Assembly: GCF_041435215.1 (NCBI RefSeq) | Contig: NZ_CP108394.1 | Span: forward strand, 558,001-622,000 | Length of the DNA stretch: 64,000 nucleotides | Direction: 5' to 3' | Source: Streptomyces sp. NBC_01314 | GTDB lineage: Bacteria > Actinomycetota > Actinomycetes > Streptomycetales > Streptomycetaceae | Part shown: one piece after another, positions 17,180 through 25,892 of the stretch | Position numbering within the stretch: the first letter of the stretch is position 1 | Layout of the letters: each line of letters starts with the position of its first letter | Translations under genes and position numbers: made by a program | Notes under the pieces: model-generated | Databases searched by the model: none | What the model saw: the letters and a program-made list of their open reading frames with translations, nothing else | Told to the model about the DNA's origin: nothing

Positions 17180-17845
17180 TCAACCGGAAGTGATGTGTCC
17201 GAGGCGGAAGACCATTTGCTCGACGGTGTTGGCCGGGGGCCAGGGGAAGTCGGGCAGGCTCGCGCGGAGCGAGACCTGTCCGTGCAGAGCCGTCCACAGA
17301 GCTACCGCGTCGCCGAACGGGTCCGCGCTGGTTGAGCGTCCGGCTCGTACACATGCGTCAAGGTTGTCGACGAGGGTCTGGAACGCGTTCAGCCCGCGTG
17401 TCCGGGAGAGGTCATGTCCGGCGGATTCGGGCTTGGGGCGGGCCCAGTCGAAGAGCACGTGGTAGCGCGCCGGTTCGCGGGTGCCGAAATCGACGTAGGC
17501 GGCGCACCCGGCGAGCAGCCCTTCGACGGGATCGTCGTGGGCGGCGACGGCCGAGGCAACCGACTCGTGCAGCTGCGCGATCGCTTCCAGGACCACCGCC
17601 TCGACGATGGCGTCCCGGTCTTCGAAGTGGGCGTAGATCGACGGTGCGGAGATGCCGATCTCGCGCGCCACGGAGCGCAGGGTCACACTCTGGTCCGAGC
17701 CGGTGCGTTCGATCATCGCGGTCGCCGCGCGGATGATGTCCTCCCGCAGGCGGGAGCCCTGGCCTCTGGGGTTGCGGGGCCGTGCGGACACTGGTTCGCC
17801 CAGGCCGGTGGAGCGGCCGCCAGGGGCTGCGGAAGCCTTCGTCAT
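17180..17845 (-). CDS. TetR-family repressor with WHG C-terminal domain
   Basis: 221 residues from ATG 17845 (AGGGGG close upstream; the frame runs open to 17890). Helix-turn-helix at about residues 35-80 (VAREIGISAPSIYAHFEDRD); C-terminal domain of the WHG type (YVDFGTREPARYHVLFDWAR; a later ALWTALHGQVSLRA). Divergent from the DHA2 exporter gene at 17933, 87 bases away, with palindromic elements between. A standard repressor-exporter pair. Confidence 0.88.
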   Translation of the reverse strand: MTKASAAPGGRSTGLGEPVSARPRNPRGQGSRLREDIIRAATAMIERTGSDQSVTLRSVAREIGISAPSIYAHFEDRDAIVEAVVLEAIAQLHESVASAVAAHDDPVEGLLAGCAAYVDFGTREPARYHVLFDWARPKPESAGHDLSRTRGLNAFQTLVDNLDACVRAGRSTSADPFGDAVALWTALHGQVSLRASLPDFPWPPANTVEQMVFRLGHITSG

Positions 17846-17857
17846 ACCCCCTGACTT

Positions 17858-17925
17858 TACAGCTGTTAGTCGAGTGTCGTAGCGTCCCACTCCTCAGGGC
17901 TACGCCTGTAAGTTTACGACCGTAA
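17858..17925. promoter_or_regulatory. Operator region between tetR and the DHA2 exporter
   Basis: Short inverted repeats: ACAGCTGT (17859-17866), GTAA-GT-TTAC (17908-17917) and overlapping it TTACG-AC-CGTAA (17914-17925). The last two lie directly before the AAGGA and GTG of the exporter gene. TTTAC/GTAAG half-sites recur on both sides. Confidence 0.55.
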
Positions 17926-17932
17926 GGATTGC

Positions 17933-19492
17933 GTGGACGTGCATAAGAACACCCCGACAGACCCGGAAACGAAACACCCCAGGCCCTGGTCCGCGCTGGC
18001 CGCGCTCTGCGCCGCGCTCGTGGTCACCACCCTCGACAACACGATGCTCAACACCGCCCTGCCTGCGCTCGCCGGGGCGCTGCACGCATCCACCGCCGAC
18101 CTCCAGTGGATAAACAACGCCTACACACTCGTCTTCGCCTCGCTGTTGATCCCCGCGGGAAGCCTCGGAGCCCGCTTCGGCCAGCGCCGGGCACTGACCG
18201 GCGGCCTGGTGGTACTGGCTGCCGCGTCGGCCGCCGCCGCGACGGCCGACGCGGCCGGGCAGCTCATCGCCTGGCGGGCGGTGATGGGCATGGGCGCCGC
18301 CTTCGTCATGCCGGCCACGCTGTCGATCATCATCGCGCTCTTCGACGGCCGTGACCGCGCCCGGGCCATCGCCGTCTGGTCCGCCTCCGCGGGCATCGGC
18401 ATCGTCCTGGGCCCCGTCACCGGCGGCCTACTTCTGGAGCACTTCGCCTGGGGCAGCGTCTTCTACGTCAACATCCCACTGATCGTCGCCGTGCTCGCCG
18501 CCGCCCTGGCGGTCATCCCCGCACTTCCCGGCCACCCGACCGGCCGCTTCGACATCCCGGGCCTGCTACTCTCCGCGGCCGGACTCGCCGCCCTCGTCGA
18601 CGTCATCGTGCAAGGTCCCGAACGCGGCTGGCTCACCCCGCGGTCACTGACCGAGGCCGGCGCCGCGACCGTGCTCCTGGCCGTGTTCACCGCGTGGGAG
18701 CTGCGCACGGACCAGCCGATGATCGACCTGCGGATGTTCACCCGCGGCGCGTTCACCGTCACCACCGCGCTGCTCGCCGTCACCTTCTTCGCCCTGTTCG
18801 GTCTGCTCTTCGTCTACACGCAGTACCTGCAGCTCGTACACGCATACAGTCCGCTCAAGGCCGGATCCGGCGCCTTGCCGTTCGCACTGGCGATGGCTCT
18901 GACCGCCGGCACCAGCGACCGAGTCGTCGCCCGCCTCGGTACCCGTTACACGATCGCCGGGGGGTTGGCCATCATGGCCCTCGGCCTCGCCTGCATGTCG
19001 TTGGCCACCGTGGGAACCGGGTTCGTCCCGCTTGCTCTGATCATGGCCGTGGTCGGTGCGGGTATGGGTCTGATCATGGCTCCGGCCAGTACCGCGAGCG
19101 TGGCCGCGCTGCCCCGGGAGAAGTCGCCGATGGTCTCCGCGATGAACAGTGTGGTCCGCGAACTGGGCGGCGTACTCGGCATCGCGGTCATCGGAACCGT
19201 CGTCTCCGCCGGCTACCGCTCCCACCTGCTCGATGCGCTCCCCGACGCACCCGCAACGGCGGCCGACGACCTGACCTCCGCCCACGTCGCAGCCGACGGC
19301 CTGGAGCCGGGGCGGGCCTCAGAACTCATCCACGCCTCCCATCAGTCCTTCACCACGGCCATGAACACAGCAACGCTGGTCTGCGCCTTCATCGCGGCCC
19401 TCGGCGCCGCCGCGGCCCTGGTTTGGCTGGACCGGCCGCAGCCTCCCGCCCCGAGCAAGGTGACGACGAACAAGGAACGGGTTCTCGACTGA
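17933..19492 (+). CDS. DHA2-family (14-TMS) MFS drug exporter
   Basis: 519 residues from GTG 17933, with AAGGA 6 bases upstream. Fourteen hydrophobic segments; DNTMLNTALPAL in helix 1 (motif D1 region), GARFGQRRAL in the loop after helix 2 (motif A), and GPVTGGLLLEHFAWG (motif C, antiporter). These are features of EmrB/QacA-type proton-driven multidrug exporters of the cytoplasmic membrane. Pairs with the divergent TetR gene, which is likely to sense an exported compound. Confidence 0.92.
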   Translation: MDVHKNTPTDPETKHPRPWSALAALCAALVVTTLDNTMLNTALPALAGALHASTADLQWINNAYTLVFASLLIPAGSLGARFGQRRALTGGLVVLAAASAAAATADAAGQLIAWRAVMGMGAAFVMPATLSIIIALFDGRDRARAIAVWSASAGIGIVLGPVTGGLLLEHFAWGSVFYVNIPLIVAVLAAALAVIPALPGHPTGRFDIPGLLLSAAGLAALVDVIVQGPERGWLTPRSLTEAGAATVLLAVFTAWELRTDQPMIDLRMFTRGAFTVTTALLAVTFFALFGLLFVYTQYLQLVHAYSPLKAGSGALPFALAMALTAGTSDRVVARLGTRYTIAGGLAIMALGLACMSLATVGTGFVPLALIMAVVGAGMGLIMAPASTASVAALPREKSPMVSAMNSVVRELGGVLGIAVIGTVVSAGYRSHLLDALPDAPATAADDLTSAHVAADGLEPGRASELIHASHQSFTTAMNTATLVCAFIAALGAAAALVWLDRPQPPAPSKVTTNKERVLD

Positions 19493-19662
19493 CAGTTCAA
19501 GCCGGGGCGATGCTCGGCGTACGGATGGCATCCTGCATGACACGCGCAGCCGGTACGTGTACCGGGCCTGCCCGGCCTCCGCAGCCGCCGTCACCTGCGC
19601 CATCTCGCCCCCTCACGCTCCCCGGCCGGGACAGTGCCGTCTCGAACCCTGCGAAGGACCAT

Positions 19663-19872
19663 ATGTACGACAGCCGCACAACGCCCCCCGATCCCGCCAC
19701 CACCACCCCACCAGCGACCACAAGAACACACGTTCGCATCACCACGGCGACACCGACAGCGGTACGGGCGCTCCGCGCCCTGAACCGGATGCGGCGACGC
19801 TCCGCGTCGCGACACCCGGATGCGATTCCTCCCCGGCGTGAACGCCGGGGCCTCCTCGCAAGAAACAGGTGA
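19663..19872 (+). CDS. Small basic hypothetical ORF
   Basis: 69 residues from ATG 19663 with GAAGGA 5 bases upstream. Thr/Pro-rich start, then Arg-rich (VRALRALNRMRRRSASRH). The last third runs through the hairpin at 19831-19850, so the true gene may have been cut by an IS end. Codon bias is weaker than in neighbours. Doubtful. Confidence 0.3.
   Translation: MYDSRTTPPDPATTTPPATTRTHVRITTATPTAVRALRALNRMRRRSASRHPDAIPPRRERRGLLARNR
19831..19850. repeat. IS200/IS605-type end hairpin
   Basis: CCCCGGCGT-GA-ACGCCGGGG, in the context GATTCCT...CCTCCTCGC. This form is usual at the right end of tnpB-bearing IS elements in Streptomyces. No tnpB gene is left beside it. A similar hairpin is at 35896-35915. 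Confidence 0.55.
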
Positions 19873-19882
19873 CGTCCAACTG

Positions 19883-20305
19883 TCACCCCCAGCAGCGGCG
19901 TGCCCACCAACCGTCGTCCGGTGAAGCAGTCGGGTCGGGCCAACTGCTGGCGATATAGAGCTCATCGAGCGGTTCGACCATGTCTCGCAGTTCACGGGCG
20001 ACTCGCGGAGGCAGAGCGTGGAGGGCGAGTTCGAGGACTGCGCGTTCATCGATCGTCTGGAAGGGATGGCATAGCGGGCATCCGCAACCACCCGAAAGGG
20101 CAAGCCCCGAACGATGGGCTATCCGTGACCACTGCCGAAGGGCTTGAGCTATCGCGCCGGGCCACAGCCGGTCTCGTTCAAGACGAGCGGCTGCGGCTGC
20201 GAGCTTGCCGGAGCCGCGCGCGAACCCAGGCTCTGACGCTCCATACGACTGCTGCCGGGAGAAACGGCTAGCGGCGCGGAGCTGTGACGGCCGTCTACGC
20301 GGCAT
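19883..20305 (-). CDS. Hypothetical protein with CxCPLC motif
   Basis: 140 residues from ATG 20305 (GAAAGGG shortly upstream). Helix-rich: GKLAAAAARLERDRLWPGA, then GCGCPLCHPFQTIDERAVLE, then LPPRVARELRDMVEPLDELY. I recognise the second half as a conserved Streptomyces type of unknown role; the Cys/His cluster could bind zinc. The first 24 residues are basic and less certain. Sits at the end of a run of transposon debris on the same strand. Confidence 0.6.
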   Translation of the reverse strand: MPRRRPSQLRAASRFSRQQSYGASEPGFARGSGKLAAAAARLERDRLWPGAIAQALRQWSRIAHRSGLALSGGCGCPLCHPFQTIDERAVLELALHALPPRVARELRDMVEPLDELYIASSWPDPTASPDDGWWARRCWG

Positions 20306-20429
20306 CGCCCTTTCTGAATCGCTGCATGGGAACAGCATGCCAGAGCCGTCCTCCGTACGGCAGCATCGGACCGCCGAGCGCAGGCGGAACCTGTGGAACG
20401 TCGGCACCACTTCGCGCAGCAGCCCCGGA

Positions 20430-20640
20430 AAGCCGTCATGGCAGCCTCGGTGTCGAGCGCGATCAGCAGGTGGGACTTGCCCGTGCCGGAGTCGCCGATG
20501 AGGCAGAGCGGCAGGCCCTCTTGCAGGGAGGACACGAGCCGCAGCCACGCAGATTGCCCGGCGGCGGTGCGGGCCGGGGCATCCAGAGTGCGCCCGGCCC
20601 AACCCCAGAACTCCCCGCCCGGCTCGGTCTGCACCGTCCA
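20430..20640 (-). pseudogene. IS21 IstB-type ATPase fragment
   Basis: A frame of about 70 residues includes PLCLIGDSGTGKSHLLIALD, the Walker A region of IstB helper proteins of IS21-family elements, followed by TEAAMTAFRG where homology stops. The N-terminal DNA-binding part and the Walker B half are absent. Confidence 0.6.
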
Positions 20641-20780
20641 ATGCCCGGGCGGCGCGGGCGTGGCGGGCGCGCATGCGCTGTTCGGTGTCCGGGTCAGGGG
20701 GAGGCGAGTACATCGGTGATTTCCCGCGATTGGGCCGTGTCCAGAGGGGGGTGGGCGACCGCATCGCTGGAGCCGCGCTC

Positions 20781-20804
20781 GCATCGGCATCGGCATCGGC
20801 ATCG
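20781..20804 (+). repeat. (GCATCG)4 hexanucleotide repeat
   Basis: Four perfect GCATCG units. On the minus strand they read as Ala-Asp repeats following the GVGIAD end of the DUF6807-like remnant. Confidence 0.8.
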
Positions 20805-20805
20805 G

Positions 20806-21044
20806 CGATACCCACCCCGTAACGGAACCGCACGGTCTCGCCGTCCTCGACGGTCAGTTCCTCACTGAAGGGCGGTCGGGTTGATGCAGGCGAACTGCTC
20901 CGCCCGGGCGTGCAACTGCGGGAGGTGATTTGCGTGGGCCGCATCGTCGACCATGAGCACGAGCGACTGCGTGTCCGTCTCGTCGTGGCGGCCCTGGAAG
21001 GCCATCCACTCCATGCGCCGCCTCCGGACCTCGTCGCCGCCCAG
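20806..21044 (-). pseudogene. PmoA-like (DUF6807) C-terminal remnant, frameshifted
   Basis: From about 21044 one frame reads RRRMEWMAFQGRHDETDTQS, then LVLMVDDAAHANHLPQL and EQFACINPTAL; a one-base shift near 20870 then gives SEELTVEDGETVRFRYGVGI. Joined, these fit the C-terminal strands of PmoA/DUF6807 proteins. Upstream it abuts an IS982 fragment. Identification rests on remembered family features. Confidence 0.5.
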
Positions 21045-21072
21045 GTTTGCGGGAAGATCAGGCGCGCCCGCA

Positions 21073-21695
21073 GCGTCTGTCCAGGCCGGGTGGCGACGAG
21101 GCCCGGTTCGGCCGCAAGCAGGTCCAGCAGGGTCTCGCGCTCGTCGGCCTTGGCCCCGGTCAGGGCGAAAGCGACGGGCAGGCCCTGGAGGGTGCACACC
21201 AGAGGCAGCCGCAGGCCCCAGAAGAAGCGGCTTTGGCTGGGGCGCAGTACCCGTACCGGGCCCGGCCAGGTCGGAACGTTTCACGGTCTCGCGTCAGCGG
21301 CCGCCGACGCTGGCGCCGACCGGGTCGTCCTCTCCACCGGTGTGGAGTCCACGATCCACACGTCGTCGCTCCACACGGAGGTGTCGCCGACCAGTAGCCG
21401 GGTGACCCGACGCAGCAGCTCGGCAGCCTTGCGCAGCCACTTGTTGTAGCCGGACTGTTTGGGAAGCTACGGGAAGGGACGCCGCAGGTGGGAGCGGGGG
21501 CGTGGCAGAGCCACCTGGCTCGGAGATGAAACCGAGCATGGCCTGCACCGTCGCGAGCGTGACCAGCACGGCGTCGCTCAGCAGCGCGGTGATCCCCACC
21601 GTCGGCCGCCAGGGAGCGAGATGCGGCGAGTCCCTTGGTAGATCCTCAGGCTTCACATGGAGTGCGGTCGCGAGGGAGTCCAACTCTGCCTTCAC
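21073..21695 (-). pseudogene. IS982/IS5-like transposase, broken
   Basis: Begins at 21695 with MKAELDSLATALHVKPEDLP and the PHLAPWRPTVGITALLSDAVL helix typical of IS982-type transposases. Homology continues in other frames (YNKWLRKAAELLRRVTRLL around 21420; VKRSDLAG around 21280) to GLPVAFALTGAKADERETLL and ARPGQTL-like residues at about 21073. At least three frame changes; the last catalytic part is missing. Confidence 0.75.
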
Positions 21696-21714
21696 ACACT
21701 GACGTTGGACTCCC

Positions 21715-22227
21715 TCACCTCATGCGCGCAGCCGATCCCTCCCGCACCGAGGTGTTCGGCGAGCTTGAACGACGTGTACGAGGCAACGGCGCCGCAAAGG
21801 TGAGGACCGCGAAGGCGAGGACCGCGGCCACCGTCCGAACGGCGTGGGCGATCTGCCAGCGGTCTCGTACGTTGGTCCAGTTGGAGGGCGGGGACTGGGC
21901 GTTCCAGTGGAGCTGGTCGGAGTTGATGGGCAGGTTGACGATGAGCGTGAGACCGAGAACGAGGACCAGGAGGGCGAGTGCGGCCACGGTCGACCATCGG
22001 GTGTTTGTTCGGTAGGTCTGGTGAACCAGTACCGCTGTGGCGATCAGCGCCGGCAGGAGTGTGGCGACGGCGAGTTTGTCGAGTGAGTCGAGTTCGACCA
22101 GCCGGACCTGGGTGTAGACGGTGCTGTCGAAGCCGCGCAGCGAGAGTTCCAGGACAAGGACCGACGTGAGGAATCCGGCGAACAGCCCCGCGAACACGAG
22201 GCTGACGAAACGGGCGTACTTCGTCAT
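21715..22227 (-). CDS. DUF1772 (anthrone oxygenase-like) membrane protein
   Basis: 170 residues from ATG 22227, with AAGGAACG upstream. Four hydrophobic segments: residues 5-30, 50-70, 79-98 and about 130-150, with the conserved WNAQSPPSNW segment before the last helix that marks DUF1772/anthrone-oxygenase-like proteins. The carboxyl tail is basic and may run slightly past the usual end. Follows two NAD(P)-binding protein genes on the same strand (147-base gap). Confidence 0.8.
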   Translation of the reverse strand: MTKYARFVSLVFAGLFAGFLTSVLVLELSLRGFDSTVYTQVRLVELDSLDKLAVATLLPALIATAVLVHQTYRTNTRWSTVAALALLVLVLGLTLIVNLPINSDQLHWNAQSPPSNWTNVRDRWQIAHAVRTVAAVLAFAVLTFAAPLPRTRRSSSPNTSVREGSAARMR

Positions 22228-22374
22228 GATCACGTTCCTTCGTGATGGGTGACCCGGGCGGCGAAGGGGCGGGCGGGACGGCCGAGGCATCTTCCTGACC
22301 TTGTTGGTTTCCGTCCCAGGGTCGTCGCTCGCTTTCTCACCCGCAGCCCGGGTCGCGTGCGTGGCTGGTATTCG

Positions 22375-23043
22375 TCAGGTCGCGATTCCCACGACCTGCT
22401 CGATGGTGTCCGGCTGGTTCACCAGGGCGAGCATGTGGTGGGCGACGTCGGCGCGTGGCACGGAGAACCCGCCCCGGATGTTGCGGTTCCACGCGGTCCG
22501 GTACGTGCCGGTCAGGGGCTTGTCGGTGAGCTTGGGCGGGCGCGACACCGTCCATTCCAGTCCGCTGTCGCGCAGGGTCTGCTCGGTGACGGCGAGGTCG
22601 GCGTAGTGCCGGCCGAACATCGCCCGGGTCAACGGGACTCCCAGGTGGCGCATGAAGAAGCCGTCGCCGGGATCGTGCCTGGGTGGTGTCGGCCGGCCCG
22701 GCACCGGCACCGGCCCGACGGGTGCGGCGCTGACGATGATGATCCGCCGGACGTGCTCGGCATGCATCGCCGCGACGATCGCGCGGGTGCCGAGCGAGGT
22801 GATGCCCGCGTCCGCGCGCGGGTTTCGCGGGCCGAGCGCGGACAGTACGGCGTCGGCGCCGCGTACCGCCGCGGCGAGCGTCCGCATGTCGGGTCGGGTG
22901 AGGTCGACGGCGACCGCCCGGACGCCGCCCGGCAGCTCACGTGGGCGGCGGGCCACGGCGGTGACGTCATGCCCGCCGGCTACCGCCTGCTCGACCAGGT
23001 GCCGTCCGATACCGCCGGTGGCGGCAACGATCGTGAGTTTCAT
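22375..23043 (-). CDS. NAD(P)-binding oxidoreductase (atypical SDR, BVR-B/NmrA-like)
   Basis: 222 residues. N-terminal Rossmann motif in TIVAATGGIGRHLVEQAV, then DLTRPDMRTLAAAVRGADAV and VSAAPVG as in biliverdin-reductase-B-like proteins; lacks the YxxxK catalytic pair of classical SDRs. The start ATG overlaps the stop of the upstream NmrA-like gene (23040-23043), so the two are translated together. Reaction unknown. Confidence 0.85.
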   Translation of the reverse strand: MKLTIVAATGGIGRHLVEQAVAGGHDVTAVARRPRELPGGVRAVAVDLTRPDMRTLAAAVRGADAVLSALGPRNPRADAGITSLGTRAIVAAMHAEHVRRIIIVSAAPVGPVPVPGRPTPPRHDPGDGFFMRHLGVPLTRAMFGRHYADLAVTEQTLRDSGLEWTVSRPPKLTDKPLTGTYRTAWNRNIRGGFSVPRADVAHHMLALVNQPDTIEQVVGIAT

Positions 23044-23873
23044 CGGGGTCCTCCTGCGGTGAAGGCGGCACGGTGGTCCTGCGCCCAGGTGGCGTACGTG
23101 CGTGCCGGGCGGCCCAGCAGTCGCCGTACGGTGTCGGTGGTGGGCCCGGCTTCACGGGCGTAGTCGGCCAGCGAGCCGAGCAGCCGGTCGGGCACCTCGT
23201 CGGGCAGGCCGGCGGCGAGCATGCCGCGGCGGATCTCGTCCGGTGCGGCCTCGACGAACGACAGTGTCCGGTCGAGCGCCGCGCCGAGCGCGGCGACCTT
23301 CTCCGGCTGGCTCAGCGACTGCTCTCCGGTGAGCAGGTGCGTCTGACCGCGGTGCTGCGGGTGGGTCAGGGCGAGGGCGGCCACCGCGGCGATGTCACGC
23401 TCGTCGACGGTCGAGGTCCTCGCGTGCGAGTACGCCCCCCGTACGGTCCCGGTCGCCTGGATCTGCCCGGCCCAGGCCAGGGTGTTGGCGGCGAAATCGG
23501 CGCAGCGCAGGATCGTCCAGTCCAGGCCGCTCCCCTTGGCGAGCTCCTCGACCGCGTGGAACTGCTGCCGGAAGCGTGCGTGCCCAGCCGGGTACTGTAC
23601 GGTCACGGCGGACAGCACGACCACCCTTGCCGCGCCCGTCTCGCGGGCGCGGGCCAACAGGTCGACAGCGGTGGTTCCGGCGGCACGCGGGCTGAGCAGG
23701 ATGGCCTCCACGCCGTCGATGGTGGGAACCTTCGCGGGGTGGACGAGCTGTGTACCCGTGGGGAATTCGGCGTGCGGGTCGCGGGTGACAGCGGCGACTT
23801 TCGCTCCCCCCTCGACCAGGAGGCGGACGGTTTCCCGGCCGACGACGCCGGTGGCCCCGGTAATCAGGATCAT
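23040..23873 (-). CDS. NmrA-like NAD(P)-binding protein
   Basis: 277 residues starting MILITGATGVVGRETVRLLV, the Rossmann motif of NmrA/quinone oxidoreductase 2-type proteins; then LSAVTVQYPAGHARFRQ and LDWTILRCADFAANTLAWA, normal for this group. First gene of a three-gene minus-strand unit with 22375-23043 and 21715-22227. Upstream (23924-23958) a 12-bp sequence ATCGCGGTTCGT is repeated in tandem. Confidence 0.87.
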   Translation of the reverse strand: MILITGATGVVGRETVRLLVEGGAKVAAVTRDPHAEFPTGTQLVHPAKVPTIDGVEAILLSPRAAGTTAVDLLARARETGAARVVVLSAVTVQYPAGHARFRQQFHAVEELAKGSGLDWTILRCADFAANTLAWAGQIQATGTVRGAYSHARTSTVDERDIAAVAALALTHPQHRGQTHLLTGEQSLSQPEKVAALGAALDRTLSFVEAAPDEIRRGMLAAGLPDEVPDRLLGSLADYAREAGPTTDTVRRLLGRPARTYATWAQDHRAAFTAGGPR

Positions 23874-24024
23874 GACTGAACCCCTAAGTGGGTGTGTCGA
23901 AGTCGATCTTGCGCGGTGGATGATCGCGGTTCGTATCGCGGTTCGTATCGCGGGAAGACGTCACGGGCGAGCCGGGTGCCAGGACCATCGGTATGCGGCC
24001 GCACGTCGGCTGCCGGTGTGTGGT

Positions 24025-25221
24025 TCAGGCGGACTGTTCGGCGGTGGCCGTCGTCTCGCGGCGCTGGGCCCGCAGCAGTCGGCGGCCCTGCTCGCCCTTG
24101 GCCCAGGTGTGTGAGCCGGGTTTGCGTGCCTCCTTCACCAGCTGCTTGATGGTGAGCCTGCACACGAGTTCCTTCACCTTCGCGCCTGTTCGGCCGCCGA
24201 GGTGGAGCCGCGTGGCGGTGTCGTCCTTGTGGGCGAACTGGAAAGTGCCTGCGCGGCGCCCCAGGCTGATGCACTGGCCGGCGAACCCCAGGTCGATCGG
24301 TGCGGGCCGCTTGCTCGCGATGCGGCTGAGCACCGTGTCGGCGGCGTGTGCGCCCAGCGGGCCGGCGGCCTGGCAGCTCATCCGGAACGGCATGTCCGAC
24401 GGTGCCGCCGAGTCCCCGGCGGCGACGATCCGTTCGTCGTCGATGCTCGTCAGGGTCTCGTCGGTGAGCAGGCGGCCCAGGGTGTCGGTGCTGAGCCCGC
24501 TGCGGGCGGCCAGGTCCGGCACGCCGAACCCGGCGGTCCAGATGGTGACCTCGCTCGGCAGCTCACGGCCGTCGCCGAGCCGCACGGTGTCGCCGGTCAC
24601 CTCCGTGACCTTCGTGTTGGAGCCCTGCAGCACGGTCACACCGAGGCCGGCCAGCCGCTCGGCGACCGAGCGGCGGCCGTTCGGGTGCAGGTAGGGGCCG
24701 AGCAGCCCGCCGCAGACCAGGGTCACGGTGCGGCCCGCCTCCGCCAGTTCGGCGGCGGTCTCGATGCCTGTCGGACCGGCTCCGACCACCGTCACCGGGG
24801 CCGTGGCGGGAGCGGCGTCGAGGACCGACCGCAGGCGCTGCGCCTCCTCGAACGTGGCGATCGGGTGGGCGAACTCGCCGGCTCCGGGCACGCCCGGGTC
24901 GGCGCTGCCGCTGCCCACCGCGTAGATCAGGTAGTCGTAGCCGGCCGTGTCGCCGCTCGCCAGCTCCACCCGGCGCCCCGTCGCGTCGATCCGGGTCACG
25001 GTGTCGACCACCAGCCGGATGCGCTCGCCCAGGACCTTCCGGTAGTCGCTGACGGCCTCGTGCGTTCCGCCCGCCAGCTGGTGCAGTCGGATCCGCTCGA
25101 CGAAGTCCGGGCGGCAGTTGATCAGCGTCACGGTCACGTCGTCGCGCTGCGTCAGCCGGTTGGCCGCCATGACCCCGGCGTAACCGCCGCCGATCACGAC
25201 GACTTCGGTGTTCTCAGCCAT
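24025..25221 (-). CDS. NDH-2-like FAD/NAD(P) oxidoreductase
   Basis: 398 residues from ATG 25221 with GGAGGAAAG upstream. FAD-binding VVIGGGYAGVMAANRL at the start, the second dinucleotide motif VVGAGPTGIETAAELA near residue 145, and the late FAD motif IVAAGDSAAP. PDFVERIRLHQLAGG and QCISLGRRAG mark a Streptomyces subgroup of type II NADH dehydrogenase-like proteins; the paralogue at 48271 shares both. Downstream of a SnoaL-like gene (75-base gap) and under probable LysR control. Likely a quinone or small-molecule reductase at the membrane surface. Confidence 0.88.
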   Translation of the reverse strand: MAENTEVVVIGGGYAGVMAANRLTQRDDVTVTLINCRPDFVERIRLHQLAGGTHEAVSDYRKVLGERIRLVVDTVTRIDATGRRVELASGDTAGYDYLIYAVGSGSADPGVPGAGEFAHPIATFEEAQRLRSVLDAAPATAPVTVVGAGPTGIETAAELAEAGRTVTLVCGGLLGPYLHPNGRRSVAERLAGLGVTVLQGSNTKVTEVTGDTVRLGDGRELPSEVTIWTAGFGVPDLAARSGLSTDTLGRLLTDETLTSIDDERIVAAGDSAAPSDMPFRMSCQAAGPLGAHAADTVLSRIASKRPAPIDLGFAGQCISLGRRAGTFQFAHKDDTATRLHLGGRTGAKVKELVCRLTIKQLVKEARKPGSHTWAKGEQGRRLLRAQRRETTATAEQSA

Positions 25222-25296
25222 GGTTTCTTTCCTCCGTCTTCAGGGATTCGCATGCAGGATGTCGACTTGGCACTCCGTGGCGGCGTGCGGGACGGA

Positions 25297-25743
25297 TCAG
25301 CCGAGGCGCTCCGGCGCCGAGCCGCGGAGCGGGGTGGAGTCCAGGTACCGGACCTCGTAGACGCGTTCGCTGAACTTCCAGCCGTCGGTGGTTCGCTCGT
25401 AACGGTCGTGGTACACGGCGTAGTTCAGGTGCGAGCTGCCGTCGCGCATCCGGCCGAACTCCTGGATGTGCGCCCGGCCGGCCGCGGTGTCGCCGTCCAG
25501 CCGGATGACGCCCGGGTGGGCGTTCTGTACGAAGAACTCCCAGAGCGACTGGCCCCACTCGATCCCCTCGCGGATCTCCTCGCGGCCCACGAACTCCTTG
25601 TCGATGTGCGGCCAGCGCATGGCGCCCTCGGGTGTGAACAGCGAGACGGCTCGGTCGAAGTCACGCATCATCACCGCGTCCGTGAGCTCGGCTCGCAGCG
25701 CCTCTATCTCGACGCGATCGGCGATGGCCCGCATGTCGCCCAT
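25297..25743 (-). CDS. SnoaL/NTF2-like protein
   Basis: 148 residues from ATG 25743, with GGGGAGGG upstream. Alpha+beta cone fold as in SnoaL-like polyketide cyclases and ketosteroid isomerases: the VEIEALRAELTDAVMMRDFD helix start, FTPEGAMRWP, AGRAHIQEFGRM and YHDRYERTTDGWKFSERVYE strands. Could be an isomerase, cyclase or dehydratase. Divergent from lysR (25893) and co-directional with the NDH-2-like gene. Confidence 0.85.
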   Translation of the reverse strand: MGDMRAIADRVEIEALRAELTDAVMMRDFDRAVSLFTPEGAMRWPHIDKEFVGREEIREGIEWGQSLWEFFVQNAHPGVIRLDGDTAAGRAHIQEFGRMRDGSSHLNYAVYHDRYERTTDGWKFSERVYEVRYLDSTPLRGSAPERLG

Positions 25744-25854
25744 CGGTTTCCCTCCCCATCCATGTGTGCGTCAGGCGTGTGCCGCCTGTCCGGTGGTGAT
25801 GGATCCAGCATCGGTGGGGTGGGCAGGCGGAACAATGTAAGGTTCCTTGGGCTA

Positions 25855-25876
25855 TTCATAATGTGGCAGTTATGCA
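25855..25876. promoter_or_regulatory. Candidate LysR operator
   Basis: TTCATAA-N8-TTATGCA, arms matching in six of seven positions and containing the T-N11-A spacing expected of LysR sites. Lies between the divergent SnoaL (25743) and lysR (25893) starts. Confidence 0.5.
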
Positions 25877-25892
25877 TGGACGGGGGTTGTGC

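Noticed and set aside
23924..23958. ATCGCGGTTCGT tandem duplication as a possible operator
   Set aside because: Only two direct units with no dyad symmetry; mentioned with the neighbouring gene but not called as a site.
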